This document shows, one piece after another, positions 16,748 through 24,179 of a stretch of 33,903 bases of DNA (the first letter of the stretch is position 1; every line of letters begins with the position of its first letter). Source of the DNA: Magnetospirillum sp. SS-4 (GTDB lineage: Bacteria; Pseudomonadota; Alphaproteobacteria; Rhodospirillales; Magnetospirillaceae); the NCBI RefSeq assembly GCF_902729425.1, contig NZ_CACVCH010000062.1, positions 1-33,903 of the forward strand, given 5' to 3'. A program made the position numbers and the translations under genes. The notes under the pieces are model-generated. The model was not told where the DNA came from and did not search any database. It saw only the letters and a list, made by a program, of their open reading frames with translations.

Positions 16748-17263
16748 ATGAGCGAAATCTACCCCAGTGAACTGAGCACCGACGACCTGCTGCCCACGTC
16801 CAGCCGCTTCGCCGTCGCCTCGGTGAACGGGGCGGTGGGCAAGGGCGTCAGGGCGAAAATCGGCTTCGAGCGCGGAACCCTGGTCGCCCGCTTCACCGGC
16901 ATCCTGTCCAACCGGGTCCTCCAGCACACGCTTCAGGTCAGCCCCGACACCCACCTCCACGATCCCTATTTCGTGGGAATGATGACCCATTCCTGCTCGC
17001 CCAATTGCGTTCTCGACATGCATCGCCTGGAAATCTGGTCGCTGTCCGACGTGGCGCCGGGCGAATTGCTGACCATCGACTACGCCGTCACCGAGGACGT
17101 CTTGTTCCGGCAGTTTCCCTGTCATTGCGGCTCGTCGCGCTGCCGCAAGTGGATCACCGGCCGGCGCGAGAGGATCAACGAGGCGGGGCTGGCCTACCTG
17201 GCGGGACTGGCCAGCCGCAAGGTCCGCAGCATCGCCTCGCGGACCCGCTGGGGCGCCCGGTGA
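16748..17263 (+). CDS. SET-domain protein (putative protein-lysine methyltransferase)
   Basis: A 171-residue compact SET domain with a post-SET cysteine cluster. THSCSPNC (80-87) corresponds to the S-adenosylmethionine/lysine-channel motif NHSCxPN. ELLTIDY (106-112) is the catalytic-tyrosine motif ExLxxDY. CHCGSSRCRKWITG (125-138) is the zinc-binding post-SET segment, its fourth cysteine probably supplied by Cys83 or Cys87. Small bacterial SET proteins are thought to methylate lysines of proteins; the target here is unknown. Its TGA overlaps the GTG start of the next gene (GTGA), so the two are translationally coupled. ATG 16748 is the first reasonable start; the ribosome site is poor. Confidence 0.87.
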   Translation: MSEIYPSELSTDDLLPTSSRFAVASVNGAVGKGVRAKIGFERGTLVARFTGILSNRVLQHTLQVSPDTHLHDPYFVGMMTHSCSPNCVLDMHRLEIWSLSDVAPGELLTIDYAVTEDVLFRQFPCHCGSSRCRKWITGRRERINEAGLAYLAGLASRKVRSIASRTRWGAR

Positions 17264-18459
17264 TCGGATCCTATCCGACGGTGGCCCGGTTCATCCAGGC
17301 CGAGGCGCCGGATGCCCCGGTCCATCTGCTGCGCCCCCACCGTCTGGCGCGGGCGGCCCGCGACTTCATCGACGGCTTTCCCGGCGACACCTTGTTCGCC
17401 GTCAAGTGCAACGCCCATCCGCTGGTCCTGCGCACCCTGTGGGATGAAGGCATCCGTCATTTCGACGTGGCCTCGCCCGTGGAGATCGGCCGGGTGGCCG
17501 AGACCCTGCCCGGCGCCGCCATGTTCTACCACCATCCCGCCAAGACGCCCGGCCAGATCGCCCTGGCCTGGGACAGGGGGGTGCGCCATTTCGCGGTGGA
17601 CTGCCCCGCCGAGCTGGAAAAGGTGGCGGACCGGACCGGCCCCGCCATGGTTCCGGTGGTGCGCCTCGCCATTCCCAAGGGATCGGGCGCGGTCTACGAC
17701 CTGTCCACCAAGTTCGGCGCCACGCCGGAGGTGTTCATCGCCACCCTCGGCCGCGCCGCCGCCATGGGATTCCGGCCGGCGGTGACCTTTCACGTCGGCT
17801 CGCAATGTCTCGACCCCGCCGCCTTCCGGCTCGGCCTTGGCATGGCGGTGGAATTGACCGGCCGGGCCGGGGTGGCGGTGGAACTGATCGACGTGGGCGG
17901 CGGCTTCCCCGCCTATTACCGCGCCACCCGGGCGCCGCCGCTGGCCGAGTATTTCCGGGTGATCCGGCAGGCTCACGCCGAACTGACCGCCCCCCTGGGA
18001 ATACGGCTGGCCTGCGAGCCCGGCCGCGCCCTGGTGGCCGAGGGCGGCTCGCTTCTGGTTCGCGTCGTCCTGAGAAAGCCCGATGCGGTCCATCTCAACG
18101 ACGGCATCTTTGGCGGGCTGACCGAAACCTATTGGGGCAAGGACGAATTGCTGCTGCCGTTGCGGGTCATCTCGGCCGATGGCTCGCCGCGGACCGGCGC
18201 GCCGCGGGACCTTACCGCCTACGGCCCGACCTGCGACGGCAACGACGTGCTGCCCTGGCCCGTTTCCCTGCCCGACGACACCGTCACGGGCGACTATATC
18301 GAATTCAATCTGATCGGCGCCTATGGCCGCGAGATGGCGGCCAGCTACAACGGCATGCGCTCGGACGCCGTGGCGGTGATCGAAACGGACTTCGCCGGCC
18401 ATCTTTGCGCCGAGGCGATGGAGTCGGGTAGACGAACCCCCCGACTGGAGGTACTGTAA
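17260..18459 (+). CDS. Fold-III PLP-dependent decarboxylase (ornithine/lysine/DAP decarboxylase family)
   Basis: A 399-residue enzyme of the alanine-racemase-fold decarboxylases. The PLP lysine is Lys49 in LFAVKCN. HVGSQC (His178 stacks on PLP), VGGGFP (phosphate loop) and EPGR (253-256) follow in order. The partner-subunit pair Cys325-Asp326 lies in GPTCDGNDVL, as in ornithine decarboxylases. DLSTKFG near residue 147 also matches the ODC branch. Ornithine or lysine decarboxylation to a polyamine is the likeliest reaction, but the GND context and the unusual partner leave other substrates open. The start is GTG 17260, overlapping the SET stop. An ATG-started alternative would remove part of the N-terminal domain. 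Confidence 0.88.
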   Translation: MIGSYPTVARFIQAEAPDAPVHLLRPHRLARAARDFIDGFPGDTLFAVKCNAHPLVLRTLWDEGIRHFDVASPVEIGRVAETLPGAAMFYHHPAKTPGQIALAWDRGVRHFAVDCPAELEKVADRTGPAMVPVVRLAIPKGSGAVYDLSTKFGATPEVFIATLGRAAAMGFRPAVTFHVGSQCLDPAAFRLGLGMAVELTGRAGVAVELIDVGGGFPAYYRATRAPPLAEYFRVIRQAHAELTAPLGIRLACEPGRALVAEGGSLLVRVVLRKPDAVHLNDGIFGGLTETYWGKDELLLPLRVISADGSPRTGAPRDLTAYGPTCDGNDVLPWPVSLPDDTVTGDYIEFNLIGAYGREMAASYNGMRSDAVAVIETDFAGHLCAEAMESGRRTPRLEVL

Positions 18460-18492
18460 ACCGCTCTTTATGTCATTGTGGGGAGATGGATG

Positions 18493-18696
18493 ATGAAGAA
18501 GACTGTTCTTGCCCTGGGTACCGTCCTGTTGCTCGCCGGCTGCGGTCCGGGCCGGTGGGAGCCGTTCGGCGCCTTCACCGATCCGGTGTGCCTGAAGGAC
18601 GGCTCGGTGGCCTTCTACCAGCAGGCCGACGCCAAGGGCAATCTGGGCGACCCCATCGCCAAGAAGGAATACTGCCCGTGGAACATGAAGAAGTAA
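18493..18696 (+). CDS. Small putative lipoprotein
   Basis: A 67-residue protein with a type II signal peptide: KK, a hydrophobic core (TVLALGTVLLL) and lipobox LAGC with the lipidated Cys17. The mature part has two further cysteines (VCLKDG; EYCPWN) that could pair. GGGAG at 18481-18485 gives seven bases to ATG 18493; ATG 18490 is possible but close. No family is recognised. It is followed by a terminator, so it ends the SET-decarboxylase unit or stands alone. Confidence 0.78.
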   Translation: MKKTVLALGTVLLLAGCGPGRWEPFGAFTDPVCLKDGSVAFYQQADAKGNLGDPIAKKEYCPWNMKK

Positions 18697-18721
18697 GGCT
18701 TGCGCCTTCGCTTCTGCGGAC

Positions 18722-18746
18722 AAGGGGCCTTCGGGCCCCTTTTCTT
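18722..18746 (+). terminator. Rho-independent terminator after the lipoprotein gene
   Basis: AAGGGGCC (18722-18729) and GGCCCCTT (18734-18741) form an 8-bp stem capped by a stable TTCG tetraloop, followed by TTTTCTT. Confidence 0.9.
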
Positions 18747-18824
18747 ATGTCCCCGCGTTCCACAGGCTGTGGATAAGATTGCCGGTGCCCGGCGTTCCCG
18801 ACCGGTGATAGTCTCTGGCCCGCC

Positions 18825-20342
18825 ATGAATTCCCCCGCGCATCAGCTTCCCGCCGTTCCCTCCGAGGGACTGGGCTTTCGCGTTCCACCGCATAATTTCG
18901 AGGCGGAACAGGCGCTGCTGGGCGCAATCATGCTGTCGAACCGCGCCTACGAAAAGGTGTCGGAATTCCTGCGCCCCGAACATTTCGCCGACCCCACCCA
19001 CGGCCGGATCTTCGCCGCCTGCGGCAAGCTGATCGAACGCGGCCAGATGGCCAACCCGGTAACGCTCAAGACCTATTTCGAAGGTGACGGCGGCCTGGCC
19101 GAGATCGGCGGCCCCCCCTATCTGGCCCAACTGGCCAATGCGGTGGTGTCGGTGATCAATGCCGAGGATTACGGCAAGCTGGTGTTCGACCTGCATCTTC
19201 GCCGCGAACTGATCGGCCTGGGCGAGGATCTGGTGAACGCCGCCTTCACCCCCGATCTGGATTCCTCGGCGATGGAGCAGATCGGCTCGGCCGAGGCCAA
19301 GCTGTACGACCTTGCCACCACCGGCCAGACCGAGGGCGGATTCCGCGATTTCCGCAGCGTGCTGATCGGCGCCGTCGAAGCCGCCGAGGCCGCGCACAAG
19401 CGGGAAGGCAAGCTGTCGGGGGTTCCGACCGGCCTGATCGACCTGGATTCCAAGCTGGGCGGCCTGCACGATTCCGATCTGCTGATCCTGGCCGGACGCC
19501 CGTCCATGGGCAAGACCTCGCTGGCCACCAACATCGCCTTCAACGCCGCCTACGCCTACAAGGAGGAAGTGGACGCCCTGGGCCGCAAGAAGGCCATCGA
19601 CGGCGCCATCACCGCCTTCTTCTCGCTGGAAATGTCGTCGGAACAGCTCGCCACCCGCATCCTGGCCGAACAGGCCGAGATCGCCAGCCACAAGATCCGC
19701 CAGGGCGAATTGTCCAACGAGGAATTCGAGCGCCTCGTGGTGGCCGCCCAGAACCTGCATCGCCTGCCGCTGCATATCGACGACACCCCGGCATTGTCCA
19801 TCTCGGCGGTGCGCACCCGGGCGAGGCGGCTGCAACGCCAGCACGGCCTGGGACTGATCATCATCGACTACCTGCAATTGCTGCGCGGTTCGTCGTCCAA
19901 TTCCGAGAACCGGGTCCAGGAGGTGTCGGAAATCACCCGCGGCCTCAAGGCGCTGGCCAAGGAACTGTCGGTGCCGGTCATCGCCCTGTCGCAGCTGTCG
20001 CGCGCCGTCGAACAGCGGGAAGACAAGCGGCCGCAGCTTTCCGACCTGCGCGAATCGGGCTCGATCGAGCAGGACGCCGACGTGGTGATGTTCGTGTTCC
20101 GCGAGCAGTACTACCTGGAACGTGCCGAGCCGGGACAGCGCCCCGACGAATCGCCCGAGAAGTTCAACGAACGCCACGCCAAGTGGCAGCAGCGCTGCGA
20201 GGAGGTCTGGAACACCGCCGAGGTGATCATCGCCAAGCAGCGCCATGGTCCGGTGGGAACGATACGCCTGTCGTTCCAGGGCGAATACACCAAGTTCGGC
20301 AATCTTGCCGCTTCCGACCATTACGAGGAACCGGGATTCTAG
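18825..20342 (+). CDS. dnaB: Replicative DNA helicase
   Basis: A 505-residue hexameric helicase that unwinds DNA at the replication fork. The N-terminal helical domain starts with PPHNFEAEQALLGAIMLSN. The RecA-like motor has Walker A GRPSMGKTS (224-232, Lys230), the FFSLEMSSEQL motif, Walker B IIIDYLQLL, the ALSQLSRAVEQREDKRPQLSDLRESG block and EVIIAKQRHGPVG. An insert after Walker A (KEEVDALGRKKAIDGA) is common in alphaproteobacterial DnaB. No intein is present. The start at 18825 is the first ATG after the terminator; the ribosome site is weak. Confidence 0.97.
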   Translation: MNSPAHQLPAVPSEGLGFRVPPHNFEAEQALLGAIMLSNRAYEKVSEFLRPEHFADPTHGRIFAACGKLIERGQMANPVTLKTYFEGDGGLAEIGGPPYLAQLANAVVSVINAEDYGKLVFDLHLRRELIGLGEDLVNAAFTPDLDSSAMEQIGSAEAKLYDLATTGQTEGGFRDFRSVLIGAVEAAEAAHKREGKLSGVPTGLIDLDSKLGGLHDSDLLILAGRPSMGKTSLATNIAFNAAYAYKEEVDALGRKKAIDGAITAFFSLEMSSEQLATRILAEQAEIASHKIRQGELSNEEFERLVVAAQNLHRLPLHIDDTPALSISAVRTRARRLQRQHGLGLIIIDYLQLLRGSSSNSENRVQEVSEITRGLKALAKELSVPVIALSQLSRAVEQREDKRPQLSDLRESGSIEQDADVVMFVFREQYYLERAEPGQRPDESPEKFNERHAKWQQRCEEVWNTAEVIIAKQRHGPVGTIRLSFQGEYTKFGNLAASDHYEEPGF

Positions 20343-20363
20343 GCAGGCGATCCGGAGAGAAAA

Positions 20364-20855
20364 GTGATAATCTTCGATCTTCGCGAAGAGGCGTACTTTG
20401 CTTCGTATCTTTACGCCATGGCAGCGACCGCCGCGGTCTTCGGCGCGATGGCGGTCGCGCCCCGGTCGCTGCGTTCCCGCATGCCCCCCGCGCTGGCTGA
20501 GGCGATAATCCCTTTCGCATTTGTGTTCATCCTTGCCGCCGGCATCTTCGCCTGGGCGGAATACGATGAACGGCGGCGGGCCGACGCCCTGGTGGAGTTA
20601 TGCCTGAACGGCGGCTGCACTGTCGTGGAAGGGAACGTGCACGATGTCGTACCCGTGCACAAGATCACATCCGGAGGCCGGATGACCGCGCCGATCTGGG
20701 GCGGCCACTTCAGGGTCGGCGATGCGCTTTACACTCATTACCCCCGCGACCACTCCAACTACAGCCCGGCGAACCGGCTGCGCGACGGTGAATGGGCCAG
20801 GGTACACAGCCAAGGCGACACACTGGTTCTCGTTGAGGTCGAGGCGGGTAAATAG
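20364..20855 (+). CDS. Small membrane protein of unknown function, GTG start
   Basis: A 163-residue protein with two hydrophobic segments (residues about 14-33 and 46-66), then a soluble domain of about 95 residues. That domain has CLNGGCTVVEGNV, GHFRVGDALYTHY and WARVHSQGDTLVLVEV, a beta-rich pattern. The start is GTG 20364, five bases after GGAGAGA, a stronger site than any later ATG. It begins 21 bases after dnaB and may be co-transcribed with it, but nothing links it to replication. Base composition is somewhat less GC-rich than dnaB. Confidence 0.7.
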   Translation: MIIFDLREEAYFASYLYAMAATAAVFGAMAVAPRSLRSRMPPALAEAIIPFAFVFILAAGIFAWAEYDERRRADALVELCLNGGCTVVEGNVHDVVPVHKITSGGRMTAPIWGGHFRVGDALYTHYPRDHSNYSPANRLRDGEWARVHSQGDTLVLVEVEAGK

Positions 20856-20894
20856 CGGCAAGCCCTATCTGCGCGCCGCCCCGACGGATCGGAT

Positions 20895-21482
20895 TCAGCC
20901 CACCAGGGAATAGGCCAGCCACGCCAATCCACCGATCACACCCAGGGAGGCCAGCGACAGGACATGTCCGGCCAGGACCCCCAATCCATCCCGCCACAGC
21001 AAGCCCGCCGACAAAGCCAGGATGGCGGCGGCCGGCGGCAGATTGCCGAAAGGCAGCGGCAGGGCCAGCAGCAATCCCTGGAGCCCGATTCCCATCAGGG
21101 CGACGGCGCCCCCCATGCCCACGACGAGGTGGGGCAGACGCGGGCGGGTCCGGCGCTCCACCCGTCGCAGCAACGGGACCAGGAGACGCAAGGCGGCCTC
21201 CAGGAGCGGGCGCGGCAGGGGGCGGTTGGACAGGGACGCGGGCAGGCGGGCCTGTCCATCGCGCAGGGACGACAGGGCCAGCCAGGTGATGCCGAGCCCG
21301 GTCACCACGCCCAGCGGCACCCCCGGAGAGGGGATCAGGGCCAGGGCCGCCATCAGCAGCATCACCAGCAAGGTCGAACGTTCGGCAAGAAGGTGTCCCG
21401 CCTCGGCCAGGGTGGGACCCGAAGGCCCTCCCAGGCGGCGGAGGCGGGACAGGCAGAGCGCCAGGGAACGCGGAGAGGTCAT
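20895..21482 (-). CDS. ExoD-family membrane protein
   Basis: A 195-residue protein matching the exopolysaccharide-synthesis ExoD family in length and layout. A cytosolic N-terminal region (LAEAGHLLAERSTLLVMLLMAALALIPSPG) is followed by Arg-rich loops (RVERRTRPRL) and three to four hydrophobic segments. ExoD in rhizobia affects exopolysaccharide and alkaline-pH tolerance; the mechanism is unknown. Its ATG overlaps the TGA of the TerC gene (ATGA), so they are translationally coupled. It converges with the gene ending at 20855. Confidence 0.8.
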   Translation of the reverse strand: MTSPRSLALCLSRLRRLGGPSGPTLAEAGHLLAERSTLLVMLLMAALALIPSPGVPLGVVTGLGITWLALSSLRDGQARLPASLSNRPLPRPLLEAALRLLVPLLRRVERRTRPRLPHLVVGMGGAVALMGIGLQGLLLALPLPFGNLPPAAAILALSAGLLWRDGLGVLAGHVLSLASLGVIGGLAWLAYSLVG

Positions 21483-22483
21483 TCCGCGGCGCTTTTCTCG
21501 GGCAGGCGATCCTCGGCCTTTCGGGTCTTCCACAGCGAGACCACGATTCCGCCGATGATCAGGCCCAGGGTGACCGCCAGCGACACGGCCGGGTCGGGTT
21601 TGCCGAAGGCCTGGGCCCAGAAGATCTTGCCACCGATGAACACCAGGATCAGGGCCAAGGCGACCTTCAGATAGACGAAGCGATGCATCATGGCCGCCAG
21701 GGCGAAGTACAGCGCCCGCAACCCCAGGATGGCGAAGATGTTGGAGGTGTAGACGATGTAGGGATCCGTGGTGATGGCGAAGATGGCGGGAACGCTGTCG
21801 ACCGCAAAGACGATGTCGGCCAGTTCCACCAGAACCAGGCACAGGAACAGGGGCGTGACCCAGGTGACCATCCGGCCATTCACGTCCGGAGCCCGGACGA
21901 AGAAGCGATGGTCGTGCAGGCCGTCGGTGACCCGCAGATGGCGACGGAGGAAACGCAGGGCCGGATTGGAGCCCATGTCGGAAGGCTCCGCCTCGGCGAT
22001 CACCAGCATCTTGATGCCGGTGACGACCAGGAAGGCGCCGAATACCCACAACACCCAGGAGAACTGCTCGATCAGGGCGGTTCCCAGGCCGATCATCAGG
22101 CCGCGTAGCAAAATGACGCCCAGAATGCCCCAGAACAGGATCCGGTGCTGATACTGCCGGGGAATGGCGAAATACGTGAAGATCAGCGAAATGACGAAGA
22201 TGTTGTCCAGGGCCAGGCTTTTCTCGATGGCGAAGCCGGTCAGATAATTGATCCCGGCCTCGCGTCCCATGCTCGACCAGACCCAGGCGCCGAACGCGAC
22301 GCCCACCGTCATGTAGCCGAAACTGAGAATCAGGCTTTCCCGAACTCCGATCTCACGCTTGCGGCGATGCAGCACGCCAAGATCGAGAACCAGGAGAATG
22401 GCCACCAGGCCCAGGAACATCAACCAGACCCAGGCGGGCCTGCCCAGGAACGGTTCCACGAGCAGCGTCGTCAACCAGTCCAT
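21479..22483 (-). CDS. TerC/Alx-family membrane protein
   Basis: A 334-residue integral membrane protein with about nine spans. Family marks are FAIEKSLALDNIFVISLIF near residue 80, with the acidic Glu and Asp inside the membrane, and LVELADIVFAVDSVPAIFAIT near 215, with two more membrane acids. GLRALYFALAAMMHRFVYLKVALALIL is also diagnostic. Members such as E. coli Alx act in manganese export or tellurite tolerance; metal export is the likely role here. ATG 22483 follows GGAGGCGATC. Coupling to the ExoD-like gene and the half-site array upstream suggest stress- or metal-controlled expression. Confidence 0.93.
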   Translation of the reverse strand: MDWLTTLLVEPFLGRPAWVWLMFLGLVAILLVLDLGVLHRRKREIGVRESLILSFGYMTVGVAFGAWVWSSMGREAGINYLTGFAIEKSLALDNIFVISLIFTYFAIPRQYQHRILFWGILGVILLRGLMIGLGTALIEQFSWVLWVFGAFLVVTGIKMLVIAEAEPSDMGSNPALRFLRRHLRVTDGLHDHRFFVRAPDVNGRMVTWVTPLFLCLVLVELADIVFAVDSVPAIFAITTDPYIVYTSNIFAILGLRALYFALAAMMHRFVYLKVALALILVFIGGKIFWAQAFGKPDPAVSLAVTLGLIIGGIVVSLWKTRKAEDRLPEKSAAE

Positions 22484-22501
22484 GATCGCCTCCACAGATG
22501 G

Positions 22502-22660
22502 TTACGAACTGGCGGACATTTCTGCCTCGGCCGGGCAGCGGGTCAGCCGCGCCCGCAATTCGCCGGAGGCGATGCCCCGGCCCGACAGGGCGCGGATGCG
22601 GAATTCATGCATGCCGTCATGAGGAATCTTGCTGTCCTGACGGGCGGAACGGGTGAACAT
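22502..22660 (-). CDS. Small hypothetical ORF upstream of the TerC gene
   Basis: A 52-residue reading frame starting at ATG 22660 with GGGAG eight bases upstream and ending 18 bases before the TerC start. The product (MFTRSARQDSKIPHDGMHEF...) has no signal peptide or known motif. It may be a real small gene, or a leader peptide for the TerC-ExoD unit. Confidence 0.45.
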   Translation of the reverse strand: MFTRSARQDSKIPHDGMHEFRIRALSGRGIASGELRARLTRCPAEAEMSASS

Positions 22661-22739
22661 GTGCTGTCTCCCTCGGTGACGGTCCGGGCCATGCACCAGG
22701 GCACGCCCACTCCGTCTAAAGGTGGGGAGGAGAGCATCC

Positions 22740-22777
22740 ATAGGAAAGTCATGATATTCCTATTCAATTGATAGGAA
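22740..22777. promoter_or_regulatory. Three-half-site operator upstream of the TerC unit
   Basis: ATAGGAA (22740-22746), TTCCTAT (22757-22763) and ATAGGAA (22771-22777) are three exact 7-bp half-sites in alternating orientation. The last two form a 21-bp palindrome centred on TCAATTG. The array is about 80-120 bases upstream of the small ORF, in the likely promoter region of the minus-strand TerC-ExoD unit. The regulator is unknown. Confidence 0.55.
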
Positions 22778-22974
22778 ATACATATCAAACAGCCATTGGC
22801 GCGGAGCGCCTTCGCAACCCCATTATCTGGGCAGCGCATCTGGAGCAACGAGCCCCATATCTGAAGCACCCTGACGGAGTGGATTTGGTTCAGAATCGAG
22901 GCAAGGGGCGCCGAGCACAGCCGAGCAAAGTTCTGAATCAATCGACGGCCACCTGTTTTGCGGAGGGGGTCGGG

Positions 22975-23187
22975 ATGGCGATGGACGGAGCGGTCGGCGA
23001 AGGGCTTGTTTTTCTGGAGCATTTCCGGGATCTGCCGGACCCGCGGCAAGCCGGCAAGGTGATGTATCCGCAGGAAGAGGTGTTGCTGCTGTGCCTGCTG
23101 GCGGTGCTGGCGGGGGCGGAGGCGTTCACGGACATCGCCCGTTTCGGGACGAAGAAGCTGGAGTTGCTGCGCCGGTCCAGAATCTGA
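22975..23187 (+). pseudogene. Truncated ISAs1-family transposase (N-terminal fragment)
   Basis: Seventy codons encode the typical ISAs1 N-terminus: LVFLEHFRDLPDPRQAGKV followed by YPQEEVLLLCLLAVLAGAEAF and FGTKKLELLRR. Homology stops at about 23178 and the frame ends at TGA 23185-23187. Full transposases of this family have roughly 350 or more residues, so the DDE catalytic part is missing. The upstream 190 bases contain no convincing gene and are probably part of the same remnant. Confidence 0.85.
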
Positions 23188-23409
23188 TCACGGTCATGGC
23201 AGGTCAGACGCCACCGCCCATCGGCCAGACAACGCTGACGACGCAGTAGCATCAGCAACTCGACGCAGTGATCGCTGCCAATTGGCACTGAGAAAACATG
23301 AGGTGGGTTGGAAGAGAAGGTTCTCTGTCAGCCACTTCTCCTCCAAGGACGATTCCAACGACCAGCAGTTTCGGCAGATGGGCCGGCACGCCCTTCATGG
23401 CGTCCGCCC
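23188..23409. other. Gene-free stretch with mobile-element debris
   Basis: The 222 bases between the ISAs1 fragment and the cytochrome gene's 3' end hold no credible complete gene. Short minus-strand readings exist (for example one containing LLMLLRRQRCLADGRW), but they match nothing recognisable. The stretch is probably scar sequence from a second, unidentified element. Confidence 0.5.
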
Positions 23410-24138
23410 TCAATGCTTCATGTGGCCGGAATGGTCCATGGGCATGGATGCCGGCATGGCGGCAGCTCCACCCAGCCCGTTGGCCGTCTGCATGGCGCGG
23501 ATATAGGCGAGCACGTCCTTTTCCTGGCCCGGCTTCAGTCCCTCGGGCTTGGGCATGTCGCCGAACTTCCAGTGATGCGCCTTGGCCCCGTTGGCCGCGG
23601 CGGCAAGGATGACGTCGTCACCGTGGCCGGAGCCGGGTGAGTAGAAAGCGTGCAACAGCGGCGGCCCGGCATCGGAACCGCGTAAGGCGGCGCCATGGCA
23701 GGCGGCGCAGGCCTGCTCGAACGCCGCCTTGCCGGCGCCGGCCTGGGCGGAAAGCTGCGGCACCACCAGCGCCTCCTGGCCAAAGCGGGCCGAGATGGGC
23801 TTGCCGTTCACGGTCAGCGACAGGATGGCCGCCACCTTGTCGGCGGAGGCGACGCCTGCGTCGGCCGCCAGCATCTCGCCATCCGCCTTCAGCGGCACGT
23901 CCAGCTTCTTGCCGGCCACCAGCAAGGTGGCCTTTCCCGAGGCCGCCACCGGCTTGTCGCCGTGGTCGCGCACCCAGGCGCGGATGCCGCCGTCACGCAC
24001 GGCGAATTCGATGCGCCAGCCGTCGGCGGTCTCGGTGATCTGGCCGCCGTAATTGGCGGTCAGCACCCCGTCGGCGGAAGCGGGAAGCGAGGCGCCGAGG
24101 ATGACGGCGGCCACGGCCAGGGTCGCGAGGGTCTTCAT
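23410..24138 (-). CDS. Periplasmic c-type cytochrome with N-terminal beta domain and His/Met-rich tail
   Basis: A 242-residue exported protein. The signal peptide is residues 1-22 (KTLATLAVAAVILGASLPASA). Residues 23-125 are a beta-rich domain (GGQITETADGWRIEFAVRDG; ATLLVAGKKLDVPLK). Residues about 130-218 are one cytochrome c domain with heme site CAACH (144-148) and probable axial Met195 in FGDMPKPEG. The tail MPASMPMDHSGHMKH has four Met and three His, a likely copper- or silver-type metal ligand set. ATG 24138 follows GGAGAAGAAGACC. It is third in the operon after the RND pump, 41 bases downstream. A redox or metal-delivery role for the pump is inferred. Confidence 0.88.
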   Translation of the reverse strand: MKTLATLAVAAVILGASLPASADGVLTANYGGQITETADGWRIEFAVRDGGIRAWVRDHGDKPVAASGKATLLVAGKKLDVPLKADGEMLAADAGVASADKVAAILSLTVNGKPISARFGQEALVVPQLSAQAGAGKAAFEQACAACHGAALRGSDAGPPLLHAFYSPGSGHGDDVILAAAANGAKAHHWKFGDMPKPEGLKPGQEKDVLAYIRAMQTANGLGGAAAMPASMPMDHSGHMKH

Positions 24139-24179
24139 GGTCTTCTTCTCCGGACTGAAGGGGGTGGGAAATGGATGGA

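Noticed and set aside
22661-22760. Possible yybP-ykoY manganese riboswitch upstream of terC on the minus strand
   Set aside because: Pieces resembling GGAGT and CCGTCA occur, but their spacing and the pairing between them do not fit the riboswitch fold. A covariance-model search would decide.
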